From contig NZ_AMZN01000072.1 of the NCBI RefSeq assembly GCF_000331535.1, positions 1 to 64,000 of the forward strand: DNA of 64,000 nt, in the 5' to 3' direction. A model generated the notes under the pieces. It was not told the DNA's origin. It ran no database searches and saw only the letters and a list, made by a program, of their open reading frames with translations. The position numbers and the translations under genes were made by a program. Below are positions 53,942-63,873 of the stretch, piece after piece. Position 1 is the first letter of the stretch, and each line of letters starts with the position of its first letter. Source of the stretch: Fulvivirga imtechensis AK7 (GTDB lineage Bacteria; Bacteroidota; Bacteroidia; Cytophagales; Cyclobacteriaceae).

Positions 53942-53949
53942 TAATTTTG
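53942..53949 (+). promoter_or_regulatory. pheT -7 element TAATTTTG
   Basis: A perfect TAnnTTTG match 41 bases before the pheT ATG, but with no clear -33 partner. Confidence 0.4.
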
Positions 53950-53990
53950 CCACCGCATAACAATTACCATTTTTATACCGTAGTGCTATT

Positions 53991-56408
53991 ATGAAGATAT
54001 CTTTAAACTGGCTTAAGGATTATATAAATATCAACCAATCACCTGAAGAAATCGGGAAATTACTAACTGATACAGGACTTGAGGTGGAAGGGTTGGAAAA
54101 TTTTGAGCAGGTTCCCGGAGGGCTGAAAGGTCTTGTGATCGGGGAAGTGCTCACCTGCGAGAAACATCCTAATGCAGATAAACTATCCGTCACTACGGTA
54201 GATATTGGAACGGACGCACCCTCTCCCATCGTTTGTGGGGCTCCCAACGTAGCCAAAGGACAAAAGGTGGTGGTAGCCACTGTTGGCGCTACCTTATATC
54301 CTGCCGGGCACGAACCATTTCAGATCAAAAAAGCCAAGATCAGGGGCGAAGTATCAGAGGGAATGATCTGTGCGGAAGATGAAATTGGACTGGGAACAAG
54401 TCATGAAGGGATTATGGTGCTGGATACTGATTTACCAAACGGCACCCCTGCCGCTGAATATTTTAACCTGAAAGATGATGTAATTATCGAGATCGGTCTT
54501 ACCCCTAACAGGGCTGATGCGGCTTCTCATATAGGCGTAGCCAGGGACCTGAAGGCCGTATTAAAGCAGGATGTACAATGGCCTGATGTAGACAATTTTG
54601 AAGTTAACTCTACAGATCACCCTATAGAGGTAGTGGTTGAAAACCTCGAAGCGTGCCCACGATTTTCCGGTGTCACCATCACAGATGTAAGTGTTGGGGA
54701 ATCTCCTGATTGGCTAAAACAGCGGCTATCCGCGATAGGGTTGACTCCGATTAACAATGTTGTTGACGCTACTAATTACGTACTTCATGAACTAGGACAA
54801 CCCCTGCACGCCTACGATGCCAGTGCCGTGACCGGCAACAAAGTGATCGTAAAAACGCTGCCGAAAGGAACCAAATTCGTCACCCTGGATGAAAAAGAAA
54901 GGACCCTTACTGACCATGACCTGATGATCTGCAATGGCAATGAGGAAGGCATGTGTATTGGGGGTGTATTTGGAGGAATAGGATCGGGAGTAAATGAATC
55001 TACAAAAACCATCTTCCTGGAGTCTGCGTATTTTTCACCTGATTATATCCGCAAAACCGCTCAGCACCATCAACTAAAAACAGATGCCTCGTTTCGTTAT
55101 GAACGGGGTACTGATCCGCATATTACTATTTATGCTCTCAAAAGAGCCGCATTATTAATCCAGTCGCTCACAGGGGGCAAAATCAGTTCTGGTATTGTTG
55201 ATATCTATCCTGAGAAAATTGTAAGTTCTGAGGTGAAGGTTAAATTCAAAAACATAGATCGCCTGATCGGCAAGCAAATTGACAAGGAACAGATCTTCGA
55301 AATACTCAATCTGCTGGACATTGAAGTGAGCCATGAAACAGAAGAAGGCTTTACAGCTTCAGTTCCCCCATATCGTGTCGATGTACAGCGGGAAGCGGAC
55401 GTTATAGAAGAAATATTACGGATCTACGGTTTTAATAATGTAGAGCTTCCTGAGCATGTACAAAGCGACTTCCTTGCGGAATTTCCCACAAGAGATAAGG
55501 ACAAAATCCAGAAAACCGCTACAGAGCTGCTGGTCAGCAACGGATATTATGAGATCTTAACCAACTCGCTCACCAAACCAGGGTACGCGGAGCTGGCTGA
55601 AGATCTTGACGCCAAACATAGTGTAGAGATACTAAACAAGTTAAGCGAAGATCTGGGTGTACTCCGGCAAAGTATGCTGTACTCCGGCCTGGAAGTAGCC
55701 TTGCACAATATCAACAGGAGGCAGGTCAACCTCAGGTTTTTTGAATTTGGTAAAATATATCACCAGAAAGAAGGAGATTATCAGGAACACACAAGACTGG
55801 CCATTTTCATAACAGGTGATATTGAAGGGGAAAACTGGATCAATAAGAGTAGAAAAGTACGTTTCCATAACCTTTCTCACATGGTAAATCTTATATTATC
55901 TCGCCTCCTCAATAAAACATTTGCCAATGAAGTGATCCACGAATACCCGTTTGATTATGGCTTGCATACGCTTTTAAATGAAAAAATCCTTGTGCGAATG
56001 GGTAAGATAAAGCCTGCTATAACCAAAAAAATGGGGCTAAAGCAAGAAATATTTTACGCAGACATTGACTGGGACTTGCTTTTAAAGAAGACAAATAATA
56101 ATATAGTATTCGAAGAAGTGCCTAAATTTCCCGAAGTCAGGCGAGACCTTTCTTTGGTTATCGACAGAAGCGTTAGTTTCGAAGACATCAAAAAAATAGC
56201 GCTCAACAACGAACAAAGGCTATTGAGGTCTATGAATGTTTTTGACGTATATGAGGGTGAAAACATTGGCAGTGATAAGAAGGCTTATGCCATCAGTTTT
56301 ATCCTCCAGGATAAAGAAAAAACGCTGACTGACAAGGTTATCGACAAAACTATGACTAAATTGATGACTTCTTTTGAAAGTAACCTGGGTGCCCTCATCC
56401 GAAAATAA
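53991..56408 (+). CDS. pheT: Phenylalanine--tRNA ligase beta subunit
   Basis: PheT with PheS forms the alpha2-beta2 enzyme that charges tRNA-Phe. The 805-residue product has a tRNA-binding domain at about 40-150 (GLVIGEVLTCEKHPNADKL), B3/B4 at about 210-385 (VDATNYVLHELGQPLHAYD; TDASFRYERGTDP), B5 at about 400-480, the core domain and a C-terminal FDX-ACB anticodon-binding domain (about 712-805, PEVRRDLSLVIDRSVS). Its length is typical. The pheS gene is not adjacent. Confidence 0.97.
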   Translation: MKISLNWLKDYININQSPEEIGKLLTDTGLEVEGLENFEQVPGGLKGLVIGEVLTCEKHPNADKLSVTTVDIGTDAPSPIVCGAPNVAKGQKVVVATVGATLYPAGHEPFQIKKAKIRGEVSEGMICAEDEIGLGTSHEGIMVLDTDLPNGTPAAEYFNLKDDVIIEIGLTPNRADAASHIGVARDLKAVLKQDVQWPDVDNFEVNSTDHPIEVVVENLEACPRFSGVTITDVSVGESPDWLKQRLSAIGLTPINNVVDATNYVLHELGQPLHAYDASAVTGNKVIVKTLPKGTKFVTLDEKERTLTDHDLMICNGNEEGMCIGGVFGGIGSGVNESTKTIFLESAYFSPDYIRKTAQHHQLKTDASFRYERGTDPHITIYALKRAALLIQSLTGGKISSGIVDIYPEKIVSSEVKVKFKNIDRLIGKQIDKEQIFEILNLLDIEVSHETEEGFTASVPPYRVDVQREADVIEEILRIYGFNNVELPEHVQSDFLAEFPTRDKDKIQKTATELLVSNGYYEILTNSLTKPGYAELAEDLDAKHSVEILNKLSEDLGVLRQSMLYSGLEVALHNINRRQVNLRFFEFGKIYHQKEGDYQEHTRLAIFITGDIEGENWINKSRKVRFHNLSHMVNLILSRLLNKTFANEVIHEYPFDYGLHTLLNEKILVRMGKIKPAITKKMGLKQEIFYADIDWDLLLKKTNNNIVFEEVPKFPEVRRDLSLVIDRSVSFEDIKKIALNNEQRLLRSMNVFDVYEGENIGSDKKAYAISFILQDKEKTLTDKVIDKTMTKLMTSFESNLGALIRK

Positions 56409-56462
56409 CCCTAAAAGCAAAGGATTATTGGCGGACTTGCAATTGAAAACAACATTATAAAA

Positions 56463-56759
56463 ATGAATAAAGACCAGCTTAAAGCTAACTTGTCATCGTT
56501 GGAAAGAAAAATTAACTTGCTTATTGGCGATTATAAGAACCTAAAGCTGGAGCTTAACCAGCTCAAAAACGAAAATGACGAGCTTAAATCTTTGGTAAGA
56601 GATAAAGAGCAGCAAATAAGTAGCTTTCAAAATAAGATTAAAATTAGTAAGATTGTAAACGAAATAGATACAGGAGAAGGGAATACTTCTGAACTGAAGA
56701 GGAAAATTGACGATTATATAAAGGAGATTGATAAGTGTATTGCACACTTAAGTAAATAA
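56463..56759 (+). CDS. ZapB-like coiled-coil protein
   Basis: The 98-residue protein is a long coiled coil (about 3-60, LERKINLLIGDYKNLKLELN; LKSLVRDKEQQISSFQNK). It precedes zapA after 11 bases, so it is likely co-transcribed and a candidate partner of the division machinery. It has no cysteine, signal or membrane segment. Assignment to ZapB is by context and coiled-coil content, not by strong homology. Confidence 0.65.
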   Translation: MNKDQLKANLSSLERKINLLIGDYKNLKLELNQLKNENDELKSLVRDKEQQISSFQNKIKISKIVNEIDTGEGNTSELKRKIDDYIKEIDKCIAHLSK

Positions 56760-56770
56760 CACGGCTCCAT

Positions 56771-57055
56771 ATGGACGAACTTTCAATAAAAATTAAAATT
56801 GCCGACAGAGAATACCCGATGAAGGTAAAAGCTGAAGATGAGGCAAGGGTAAGGAATGCCGGCAAGCAGATTAATGAAAGAATAAGATCTTACAGGGAAC
56901 GCTTTGGGATAGACGACAAACAGGATCTTTTAGCTATGGTTGCATTTGACTGTCTGGTTGACAAACTGGAGACGGATGAAAAACAATACGACATGGATGA
57001 AGGTGTGCTGGAAAAAGTCAATCATTTAAATAATATTATCAATCAAGCTTTATAA
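56771..57055 (+). CDS. zapA: Cell division protein ZapA
   Basis: The 94-residue protein has the ZapA pattern ELSIKIKIADREYPMKV and EDEARVRNAGKQINERI followed by a helical C-terminus. ZapA bundles FtsZ filaments at the Z-ring. It is followed by a hairpin and a candidate 6S RNA, then rny. Confidence 0.88.
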   Translation: MDELSIKIKIADREYPMKVKAEDEARVRNAGKQINERIRSYRERFGIDDKQDLLAMVAFDCLVDKLETDEKQYDMDEGVLEKVNHLNNIINQAL

Positions 57056-57072
57056 GTAACAATTACTCTTCC

Positions 57073-57090
57073 GGTTCTGATGAACCTTTT
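57073..57090 (+). terminator. Short hairpin after zapA
   Basis: GGTTC-TGAT-GAACC followed by TTTT (57087-57090), 18 bases after the zapA stop. Weak in length, but terminator-like. Confidence 0.45.
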
Positions 57091-57106
57091 GCTGCATCTT
57101 TAAATT

Positions 57107-57225
57107 GTGAGTATTTGCTCAGAAATTAAGGAATGAGAGGCTTTAAGCCCGGTGTATATATTGGCAAAAGGAGATTTCGTCCATACCGTATGCCCTCAAC
57201 CCCCGCATTTCTGCCTGATCCTCAC
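57107..57225 (+). ncRNA. ssrS: Candidate 6S-like RNA between zapA and rny
   Basis: This 119-base stretch has no reading frame. Its ends pair (GTGAG with CTCAC), and GAGAGGC/GCCCTC, CGGTGTAT/ATACCG and AATG/CATT continue a long, interrupted hairpin with an internal bulge, as expected of 6S RNA, which binds RNA polymerase. The zapA-6S adjacency is known in other bacteria. Exact ends are not known. The assignment rests on synteny and shape; a covariance-model search against RF00013 is needed. Confidence 0.4.
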
Positions 57226-57248
57226 TTCATATTTTTAAATATAAAACA

Positions 57249-58814
57249 ATGGCAGATTCAATCTTTTTAATACTAGCAGGTGTTGTTGGCCTCGGTATTG
57301 GTATTGTCATAGGAAGGGCCTTAATGAAAAAGGTCAATGAGGGTAAGGAAAAGGAGCTCGAGGAAAAAGCCAAGAGCATCATAAGGGAAGCTGAACTTTC
57401 GGCAGAGAATATTAAGAAGGACAAGATACTTGAGGCAAAAGAGAAATTTTTAAAGCTCAAATCGGAATTCGAAGAGGATGCTTCCAGAAAGAAGAACCAG
57501 ATCATTTCTAACGAAAATAAGCTAAAGCAAAAGGAGCAGCACCTGTCCAAAGAATTTGAACAGGTAAAGCGAAAAGAAGCCGAGATCAATGAACTAAGGG
57601 AAAACCTGACCACTCAATTGGAGGTGGTGAACAAGAAAAAATCAGAGTTGGACAAGTTCAATCAGCAGAAGGTTAGTATACTGGAGAAAATAAGTAATCT
57701 TACTGCAGATGAGGCTAAAGAACAGTTGATCGAATCGCTGAAAGACGAAGCTCAAACCAAGGCCTCTTCCTTTGTGAAGGATATTCTTGAAGAAGCAAAA
57801 CTGTCGGCTACCAAGCAAGCCAAGAAAATAGTACTGGAAACAATTCAAAGGACTGCTACCGAGCATGCTATTGAAAACTGTGTCTCTATATTTAACATAG
57901 AGAGTGATGACATTAAAGGAAAGATCATCGGACGCGAGGGGCGCAATATCCGTGCCCTTGAAGCCGCTACAGGCGTAGAGATCATTGTAGACGATACTCC
58001 CGAGGCCATCATTATTTCAGGCTTTGACCCCGTTAGAAGAGAGATCGCCAGGTTATCGCTACACAGGCTGGTAGTAGATGGCCGGATACACCCCGCCCGT
58101 ATTGAAGAGATCGTATCCAAAACAAAGAAAAACATCGAAGAAGAGATCATTGAGATCGGCGAACGTACGGTAATAGATCTGGGCATCCATGGCCTGCACC
58201 CTGAGCTCATCAAAATGGTGGGCAGGATGCGTTTCAGGTCATCATATGGACAAAATCTACTGCAACACTCTCGGGAAGTGGCCAATCTTTGTGCTACTAT
58301 GGCATCTGAGCTGGGGCTGAACCCCAAACATGCAAAGAGGGCCGGACTGTTGCACGATATTGGTAAGGTATGGCCCGATGAGCCGGAAAAACCCCATGCA
58401 ATAATAGGTATGGAGCTGGCTCAAAAGTACAAGGAACACCCTGTGGTATGCAATGCCATTGGCGCTCACCATGATGAAATAGAAATGACCTCCATGATCT
58501 CTCCTATTATTCAGGCATGTGATGCCGTATCAGGAGCCAGACCAGGCGCGAGGCGAGAGGTAATGGAAAGCTACATCAAGAGACTGAAAGAGCTGGAGCA
58601 ACTTGCCCTGAGTTTTGAAGGTGTGCATAAATGCTATGCCATACAAGCCGGCCGTGAGCTACGTGTGATGGTAGATGCCGAAAATGTATCTGACGAACGC
58701 GCCAGCCAGTTGTCATTTGATATCTCACAGAAAATAGAAAAGGATATGCAGTACCCCGGGCAAATAAAGATAACGGTGATTCGGGAGATGAGATCTGTGG
58801 CTTACGCTAAGTAG
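57249..58814 (+). CDS. rny: Ribonuclease Y
   Basis: RNase Y is a membrane-anchored endoribonuclease that starts mRNA decay. The 521-residue product has an N-terminal membrane helix (about 4-24), a long coiled coil (about 30-190), a KH domain at about 212-275 ([28 protein letters not shown]) and an HD domain (about 337-430, [13 protein letters not shown]). The stop codon TAG ends at the first base of the 137-bp repeat, so the element abuts the gene directly. Confidence 0.95.
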   Translation: MADSIFLILAGVVGLGIGIVIGRALMKKVNEGKEKELEEKAKSIIREAELSAENIKKDKILEAKEKFLKLKSEFEEDASRKKNQIISNENKLKQKEQHLSKEFEQVKRKEAEINELRENLTTQLEVVNKKKSELDKFNQQKVSILEKISNLTADEAKEQLIESLKDEAQTKASSFVKDILEEAKLSATKQAKKIVLETIQRTATEHAIENCVSIFNIESDDIKGKIIGREGRNIRALEAATGVEIIVDDTPEAIIISGFDPVRREIARLSLHRLVVDGRIHPARIEEIVSKTKKNIEEEIIEIGERTVIDLGIHGLHPELIKMVGRMRFRSSYGQNLLQHSREVANLCATMASELGLNPKHAKRAGLLHDIGKVWPDEPEKPHAIIGMELAQKYKEHPVVCNAIGAHHDEIEMTSMISPIIQACDAVSGARPGARREVMESYIKRLKELEQLALSFEGVHKCYAIQAGRELRVMVDAENVSDERASQLSFDISQKIEKDMQYPGQIKITVIREMRSVAYAK

Positions 58815-58950
58815 TGTCTTTAAGAAAACGTTCCCGCAAAAGGGCGGGACAAGTCCCAAAAAGTGATAGTCCCGTACAGTTGTTACAGTTGTCGGGAAGA
58901 GCGTTTTTGGAACAAGCATAACGTAGACATTGGCGTTTTCTTAGAGACAC
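58814..58950 (-). repeat. 137-bp hairpin element, copy 2 (inverted)
   Basis: It is an inverted copy of 59-195, the same length. Its ends are GTGTCTTTAAGAAAACG (58814-58830) and the complement of GTGTCTCTAAGAAAACG (58934-58950). The internal stem has one mismatch relative to copy 1. It begins at the last base of the rny stop codon and may act as its terminator. Confidence 0.88.
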
Positions 58951-59359
58951 AAAGTAACCTTCGGTTCTCTGTTCTCTGTTGGTTTTCGGTTCACTTTTAT
59001 TTAAAGAGTGAACTAAAAACTGACCAAACAGCATAATCCATCCGGCAGTAATCAAAAGCAGTTGGCTTTCAATAACTCAACCAATTGACCAATAACAACA
59101 CATCAGCCTTAGGACTTACGCCCGTCTTTCACCGGATGTGACGTGCTTTACGGAAACACTCATCCAATCCGGCATATTGTTCCAAATTCCAAAGTGCCCT
59201 CCGGTATTTCGGCCTTACCTGTCTCCATTGCCCGCAATATATTGTCTTCAGATACTGGTATTTGGAAAATTTTATATAACTTTTCAGCTTATTTTTAAGC
59301 TATTTGTTTTTGAGTTACAGGTTTTTAGATCTATTTTTTACTTGTTCATATAGCATTTG
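58951..59359. other. Intergenic region after the 137-bp element
   Basis: No gene. TTCGGTTCTCTGTTCTCTG-type low complexity is followed by a hairpin, GTTCACT (58989-58995) with AGTGAAC (59007-59013). The last 100 bases are AT-rich and probably contain the phosphatase promoter. Confidence 0.5.
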
Positions 59360-61120
59360 ATGAAGCTCATTTATTCCATTCTATTTTTTCTCACCACGCT
59401 TTCCCTTTCCTTTTATTCGACCGCTCAAAATAGTACACAGGAAGGCATAGAGAGCTATAAAGAAAAGCTTCACGAGGCGATTCAGACAAATGATCTGCAA
59501 AAGGCTGCCGCTTACTCTTACGAGATCGCTCGCTTATATTTTAAATCCGGAGAATTAAAGGAGGCTGCTAAAGAACTGATGGTTACATTATCCTATAGCG
59601 AAAAAATAAATAACTCCGGTATTAGCCAATCGGCTTATTATACATTAGGATTGATCCATCATGATCTGAGGGAGTACAACGATGCCATAAAGCAATTCAG
59701 AAAGAGTTATAAACTTGCTGAAAAGCAAAAAGACGAACTGGCAATGGCCGATAACTCAATAGGTATTGCCCAATGCTATGCCGCCCTGCAGCGCCATAAG
59801 CGTGCGATAGAGCCACTTGAAGAAGCTTTAAGCATTTATATCCGGCATAGCCAAAGGGAATCACGGCAATATTGCTATAACCTGCTTGCCGAGTATCATA
59901 AACAACTGGGTAACGGTGCTAAATCAAATGAATATTTCAGCCACTATTCCTTAATGGAAAGTGAGAGCAATCGTGAAAGACAACTCAGCAAAATGGAGGA
60001 GCGTATCGGTGTTGTGGAAGCCGAAAAAATAGCAACCGAGCGTGCCCTCGGTATCAAAGAGTCTGAATTGCTGGAACAGTCACAAGAACTTCAAAAGGTA
60101 GAGGACTCTCTCAAGGAAGCGCAAGAGCTAAGTGAAAAGCAGCAACTACAGATCAACCTGCTTAACACGGAAAAAGAATTGAGCGACATGACGGTGAAAG
60201 AGCAAAATGCCAGGATCCAAAATGAGAGGTTGTTGAGAAATTCGCTTATCGGAGGCGTTGCACTCGCGGGTGCTTTGATTTTTGTGATATTTATTGATTA
60301 TAGAAGGAAAATAAAGACGAATAAAAAGATCCATCAGCAAAATCTGAATATCACCAGCAGTATTAACTATGCCCAGCGTATACAACAAGCTATGCTGCCT
60401 CACCTTGAAAATATCGGAGAATTATTGCCGGATCATTTCGTGCTGTTCAAACCCCGTGATATTGTAAGTGGCGACTTCTACTGGTTTTCCGAGCTCCCGG
60501 GTGACCAGCCCGGTGAAGTCAGTAACTTTGGTATTGCCGCGGTTGACTGTACGGGCCATGGCGTGCCAGGAGCATTTATGTCGATGATAGGAATGAATGC
60601 CCTAAATGGTATAGTAAACAGGGGGATCAATAAAACTGATCAGATATTGGAAAACCTTCATCATGATATTACCTCAGCGCTCAGACAGGAAGAAACCGGC
60701 AATAGAGATGGTATGGATATGGCCCTTTGCCTGATAAAACGTAACGAAAAAATACTGGAATTTTCGGGAGCAAAAAACCCCTTGGTGTACATACAAAATA
60801 ACGAACTGCATCACATTAAAGGCGATGTTCATAGCATCGGTGGCGGCAAAAAGGGAAAAGAAACTCGCTTTACTCAACATAAAATAAAAATTGATCAGCC
60901 CACAACAGTATATATTTTTTCTGATGGTTATGTGGATCAGTTCGGAGGTCTAGATAATATGAAATTTATGTCTAAGCGCTTCAAACAACTCCTATATGAT
61001 ATCCATCAGTTGCCACTGGAAGAGCAAAAAGCTCGCCTGGATAAATCATTTTATGAATGGAAAGGAGATGGCAGGCAAATTGACGATATATTGGTAATCG
61101 GCTTTAGGATCGATATTTAG
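59360..61120 (+). CDS. TPR-SpoIIE family protein phosphatase
   Basis: The 586-residue product has an N-terminal hydrophobic stretch (signal peptide to about 22), TPR repeats at about 40-200, a coiled coil at about 205-285, a membrane helix at about 293-312, and a cytoplasmic SpoIIE/PP2C domain at about 345-586 (DIVSGDFYWFSE, AAVDCTGHGVPGAFMSMIG, FSDGYVDQFGG). It probably dephosphorylates an anti-sigma antagonist or a similar target in response to a periplasmic TPR-sensed signal; the partner is not in the window. Start: ATG at 59360, after an in-frame TTG. Confidence 0.9.
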   Translation: MKLIYSILFFLTTLSLSFYSTAQNSTQEGIESYKEKLHEAIQTNDLQKAAAYSYEIARLYFKSGELKEAAKELMVTLSYSEKINNSGISQSAYYTLGLIHHDLREYNDAIKQFRKSYKLAEKQKDELAMADNSIGIAQCYAALQRHKRAIEPLEEALSIYIRHSQRESRQYCYNLLAEYHKQLGNGAKSNEYFSHYSLMESESNRERQLSKMEERIGVVEAEKIATERALGIKESELLEQSQELQKVEDSLKEAQELSEKQQLQINLLNTEKELSDMTVKEQNARIQNERLLRNSLIGGVALAGALIFVIFIDYRRKIKTNKKIHQQNLNITSSINYAQRIQQAMLPHLENIGELLPDHFVLFKPRDIVSGDFYWFSELPGDQPGEVSNFGIAAVDCTGHGVPGAFMSMIGMNALNGIVNRGINKTDQILENLHHDITSALRQEETGNRDGMDMALCLIKRNEKILEFSGAKNPLVYIQNNELHHIKGDVHSIGGGKKGKETRFTQHKIKIDQPTTVYIFSDGYVDQFGGLDNMKFMSKRFKQLLYDIHQLPLEEQKARLDKSFYEWKGDGRQIDDILVIGFRIDI

Positions 61121-61286
61121 AGCTGTCTACCTTTTATTTATTCTTGTTAGTGGCCGGTTGATAATGAACTAAAAAGATCAAATCCGCATTTTTCACCAGA
61201 AACAGGCATGTTATAGCTATTAGTTTATAGAAAAATAACAAAAGATTAATAACTTTCCACCGCAAATTCACTAACAGCCAATAAGA

Positions 61287-62291
61287 ATGGTCACTACTGA
61301 GGAGAAAGAGAAAGCAAGACGACAATTAGGCAGCAAGGGATTCCTGGATTTACCGGTGAGTCCTGGTACTGATCTGATAGCAGAGATCAATAAGTTACGA
61401 AAGGAAAAAAATGCCGTAATTCTGGCCCACTATTATCAGTTTCCTGAGATACAGGATATTGCCGACTATGTAGGCGACAGCCTTGGTCTTGCACAACAAG
61501 CTGCCGATACAAATGCTGATATTATAGTATTCGCGGGTGTTCATTTCATGGGGGAAACAGCCAAAGTATTGAGCCCTGATAAGAAGGTGATCCTACCTGA
61601 CCTTAATGCAGGTTGTTCTTTAGCAGACTCTTGTCCTCCGGATAAATTTGGAGAATTTATTAAACAACATCCTGACCATGTGGTGGTGACCTATGTCAAC
61701 TGTTCCGCCGAGATAAAAACAATGAGTGATATAGTCTGCACCAGTTCCAATGCAGTGAAGATCATCAACTCCATACCGGCTGATAAACCCATCATATTTG
61801 CTCCGGATGCTAACCTGGGAAAATACCTGATGAAAGTTACCGGCAGAGATATGCTGCTATGGGATGGCGCGTGCATGGTACATGAAGCATTCAGTATTGA
61901 CAAGCTATTGGCCGCTCACAAAGAGCATCCTACAGCAAAAATAATTGCTCATCCTGAATCAGAAAGTCATATTTTAAAGGTAGCCAGTTTTATTGGCTCT
62001 ACCTCTAAGCTCATCGATTTTGTAAAGAACGATCCTGCAGAAGAGTTCATAGTAGCCACAGAAGCGGGGATACTGCACCAGATGAGCAGAGAGGTACCTC
62101 ATAAAAAGATCATTGCCGCTCCAGCCTATGCAGAAAATAAATGCTCTTGCAGTGAATGCGGTTACATGAAGATGAACACCTTGCAAAAGCTATATCTGTG
62201 TATGAAATACGAAGAGCCGGAGATCACTCTCCCTGAAGATATTATCAAAAATGCATTAAAACCAATCCAGAGAATGCTGGAGCTATCATAG
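61287..62291 (+). CDS. nadA: Quinolinate synthase NadA
   Basis: NadA condenses iminoaspartate with dihydroxyacetone phosphate to quinolinate. The 334-residue product holds the [4Fe-4S] ligands C110 (NAGCSLAD), C196 (DGACMVHE) and a cysteine of [11 protein letters not shown] (C286/C288/C291, most likely C291), plus [20 protein letters not shown]. nadB follows after 7 bases. The enzyme is cytoplasmic and oxygen-sensitive. Confidence 0.96.
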   Translation: MVTTEEKEKARRQLGSKGFLDLPVSPGTDLIAEINKLRKEKNAVILAHYYQFPEIQDIADYVGDSLGLAQQAADTNADIIVFAGVHFMGETAKVLSPDKKVILPDLNAGCSLADSCPPDKFGEFIKQHPDHVVVTYVNCSAEIKTMSDIVCTSSNAVKIINSIPADKPIIFAPDANLGKYLMKVTGRDMLLWDGACMVHEAFSIDKLLAAHKEHPTAKIIAHPESESHILKVASFIGSTSKLIDFVKNDPAEEFIVATEAGILHQMSREVPHKKIIAAPAYAENKCSCSECGYMKMNTLQKLYLCMKYEEPEITLPEDIIKNALKPIQRMLELS

Positions 62292-62298
62292 GTCAGCT

Positions 62299-63873
62299 AT
62301 GCAAAAAACTGACTTTCTGGTTATAGGTTCAGGCCTGGCGGGCCTGAGCTTTGCAGTGAAGATGGCCCGTCATTTCCCGGATCAGCAGATCACTGTTATC
62401 ACCAAAGATAGTGTAAATGAAAGCAATACCCGTTATGCCCAAGGTGGCATAGCTGTGGTTACTGATCTGCTCAATGACGATTTTGATAAGCACAAAAAGG
62501 ACACGCTCATAGCCGGTGATGGATTGTGTGATGAATATATCGTTGACCTGGTAGTGAAGGAAGGCCCGTTCCGGCTACAGGAAATCATAGATCTTGGTGC
62601 TGAATTTGACAGAAGCCCCGATGGCAGCTACCATTTGGGTATGGAGGGCGCCCACTCCGCCCGCAGGATACTCCACTATAAAGATGTGACCGGATTTAAG
62701 ATACAAAGCACGCTGCTGGATGAAGCGCATAGGTTGTCCAACGTACATATTCTGGAGCACCATTTTGCTGTAGATCTGATCACACAACACCACCTGGGTG
62801 AAGTTGTGACTAAGAAAAGCACAGATATCAAATGTTTTGGGGCTTATTCCCTGGACCTGAAAACTCACAAAATTGAAACATACATTGCCAAAACCACTAT
62901 TTTGGCATCGGGAGGTATCGGGCAGGTGTACCAACTCACCACCAACCCAGCCGTGGCTACCGGTGACGGTATAGCAATGGCCTATCGTGCTAAAGCGCTG
63001 CTTGAAAATATGCAATTTGTGCAGTTTCACCCCACAGCGCTATACGGCAATCCCGGGGAAACAGCCTTTCTCATTTCAGAAGCCGTTCGTGGGTTTGGCG
63101 CCATCTTAAAAACAAGAAATGGCAAAACCTTCATGGAAAAGTATGACGAACGGGGGTCGCTGGCATCGCGCGACATTGTGGCCCGTGCCATCGACTCTGA
63201 AATGAAGGCCAGTGGCGACCCGTGTGTCTTTTTGGATTGCAGGCATCTGGATATCGAGGAGTTTAAAGAGCATTTCCCAAATATTTATCAAAAATGCCTG
63301 TCGTTGGATATTGACGTAGCAAAAGATATGATACCTGTAGCTCCGGCTGCACACTACGTTTGTGGTGGAGTGAAAACAGATGAATGGGGTCGTACTAATA
63401 TCGATAACCTATATTGCTGTGGCGAAATAGCCTGCACCGGATTACATGGTGCGAACCGCCTGGCGTCTAATTCACTGCTGGAGGCATTGATATTTGCACA
63501 TCGTTGTTATCTTGATGTGATTCAAAAGGCTTCTACATTATCTCACATGGAGAACATCCCGGAGTGGCAGGCTGCGGGTACCACACAGCCCCGCGAGTGG
63601 GTGCTGATCAATCACAACCGTACAGAGGTGAAAAATATTATGAGCGACTATGTGAGCATTGTTCGCTCCAATGAACGGCTGCAGCGTGCACTAAACCGGC
63701 TAGAGATCATACATCAGGAAACAGAAAGGCTATACAAAACCACTACCCTGTCTCCTCAACTTTGTGAATTGCGCAATCTCATTAATGTTGCTTACCTGAT
63801 CGTGAAGCAGTCAATTGAACAGAAAGAGAACAGAGGGACTTTTTATAATGTTGATATAGGGGCTGAGAGGTGA
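62299..63873 (+). CDS. nadB: L-aspartate oxidase NadB
   Basis: NadB oxidises L-aspartate to iminoaspartate, feeding NadA. The 524-residue flavoprotein has the FAD-binding VIGSGLAGLSFAVK, TRYAQGGIAVV, QFHPTALYG, HYVCGGVKTDEWGRT and GANRLASNSLLEAL motifs. It is co-transcribed with nadA. Its last 31 bases overlap a gene on the opposite strand, which looks degenerate there. Confidence 0.96.
   Translation: MQKTDFLVIGSGLAGLSFAVKMARHFPDQQITVITKDSVNESNTRYAQGGIAVVTDLLNDDFDKHKKDTLIAGDGLCDEYIVDLVVKEGPFRLQEIIDLGAEFDRSPDGSYHLGMEGAHSARRILHYKDVTGFKIQSTLLDEAHRLSNVHILEHHFAVDLITQHHLGEVVTKKSTDIKCFGAYSLDLKTHKIETYIAKTTILASGGIGQVYQLTTNPAVATGDGIAMAYRAKALLENMQFVQFHPTALYGNPGETAFLISEAVRGFGAILKTRNGKTFMEKYDERGSLASRDIVARAIDSEMKASGDPCVFLDCRHLDIEEFKEHFPNIYQKCLSLDIDVAKDMIPVAPAAHYVCGGVKTDEWGRTNIDNLYCCGEIACTGLHGANRLASNSLLEALIFAHRCYLDVIQKASTLSHMENIPEWQAAGTTQPREWVLINHNRTEVKNIMSDYVSIVRSNERLQRALNRLEIIHQETERLYKTTTLSPQLCELRNLINVAYLIVKQSIEQKENRGTFYNVDIGAER

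Larger units (their letters stand above)
53688..53990. other. Intergenic region before pheT
   Basis: No gene. It carries ACCAACC/GGTTGGT (53800-53824), a stem that could terminate the upstream gene, and a -7-like TAATTTTG (53942-53949) 42 bases before pheT. No TTTG is seen at -33. Confidence 0.5.

Noticed and set aside
59-58950. The 137-bp pair as ends of a composite transposon
   Set aside because: The 58 kb between holds core housekeeping genes such as folD, lepA, rpsT and pheT and no transposase.
59138-59353. 71-codon open frame before the phosphatase gene
   Set aside because: No start signal or similarity; it is likely random in AT-rich sequence.
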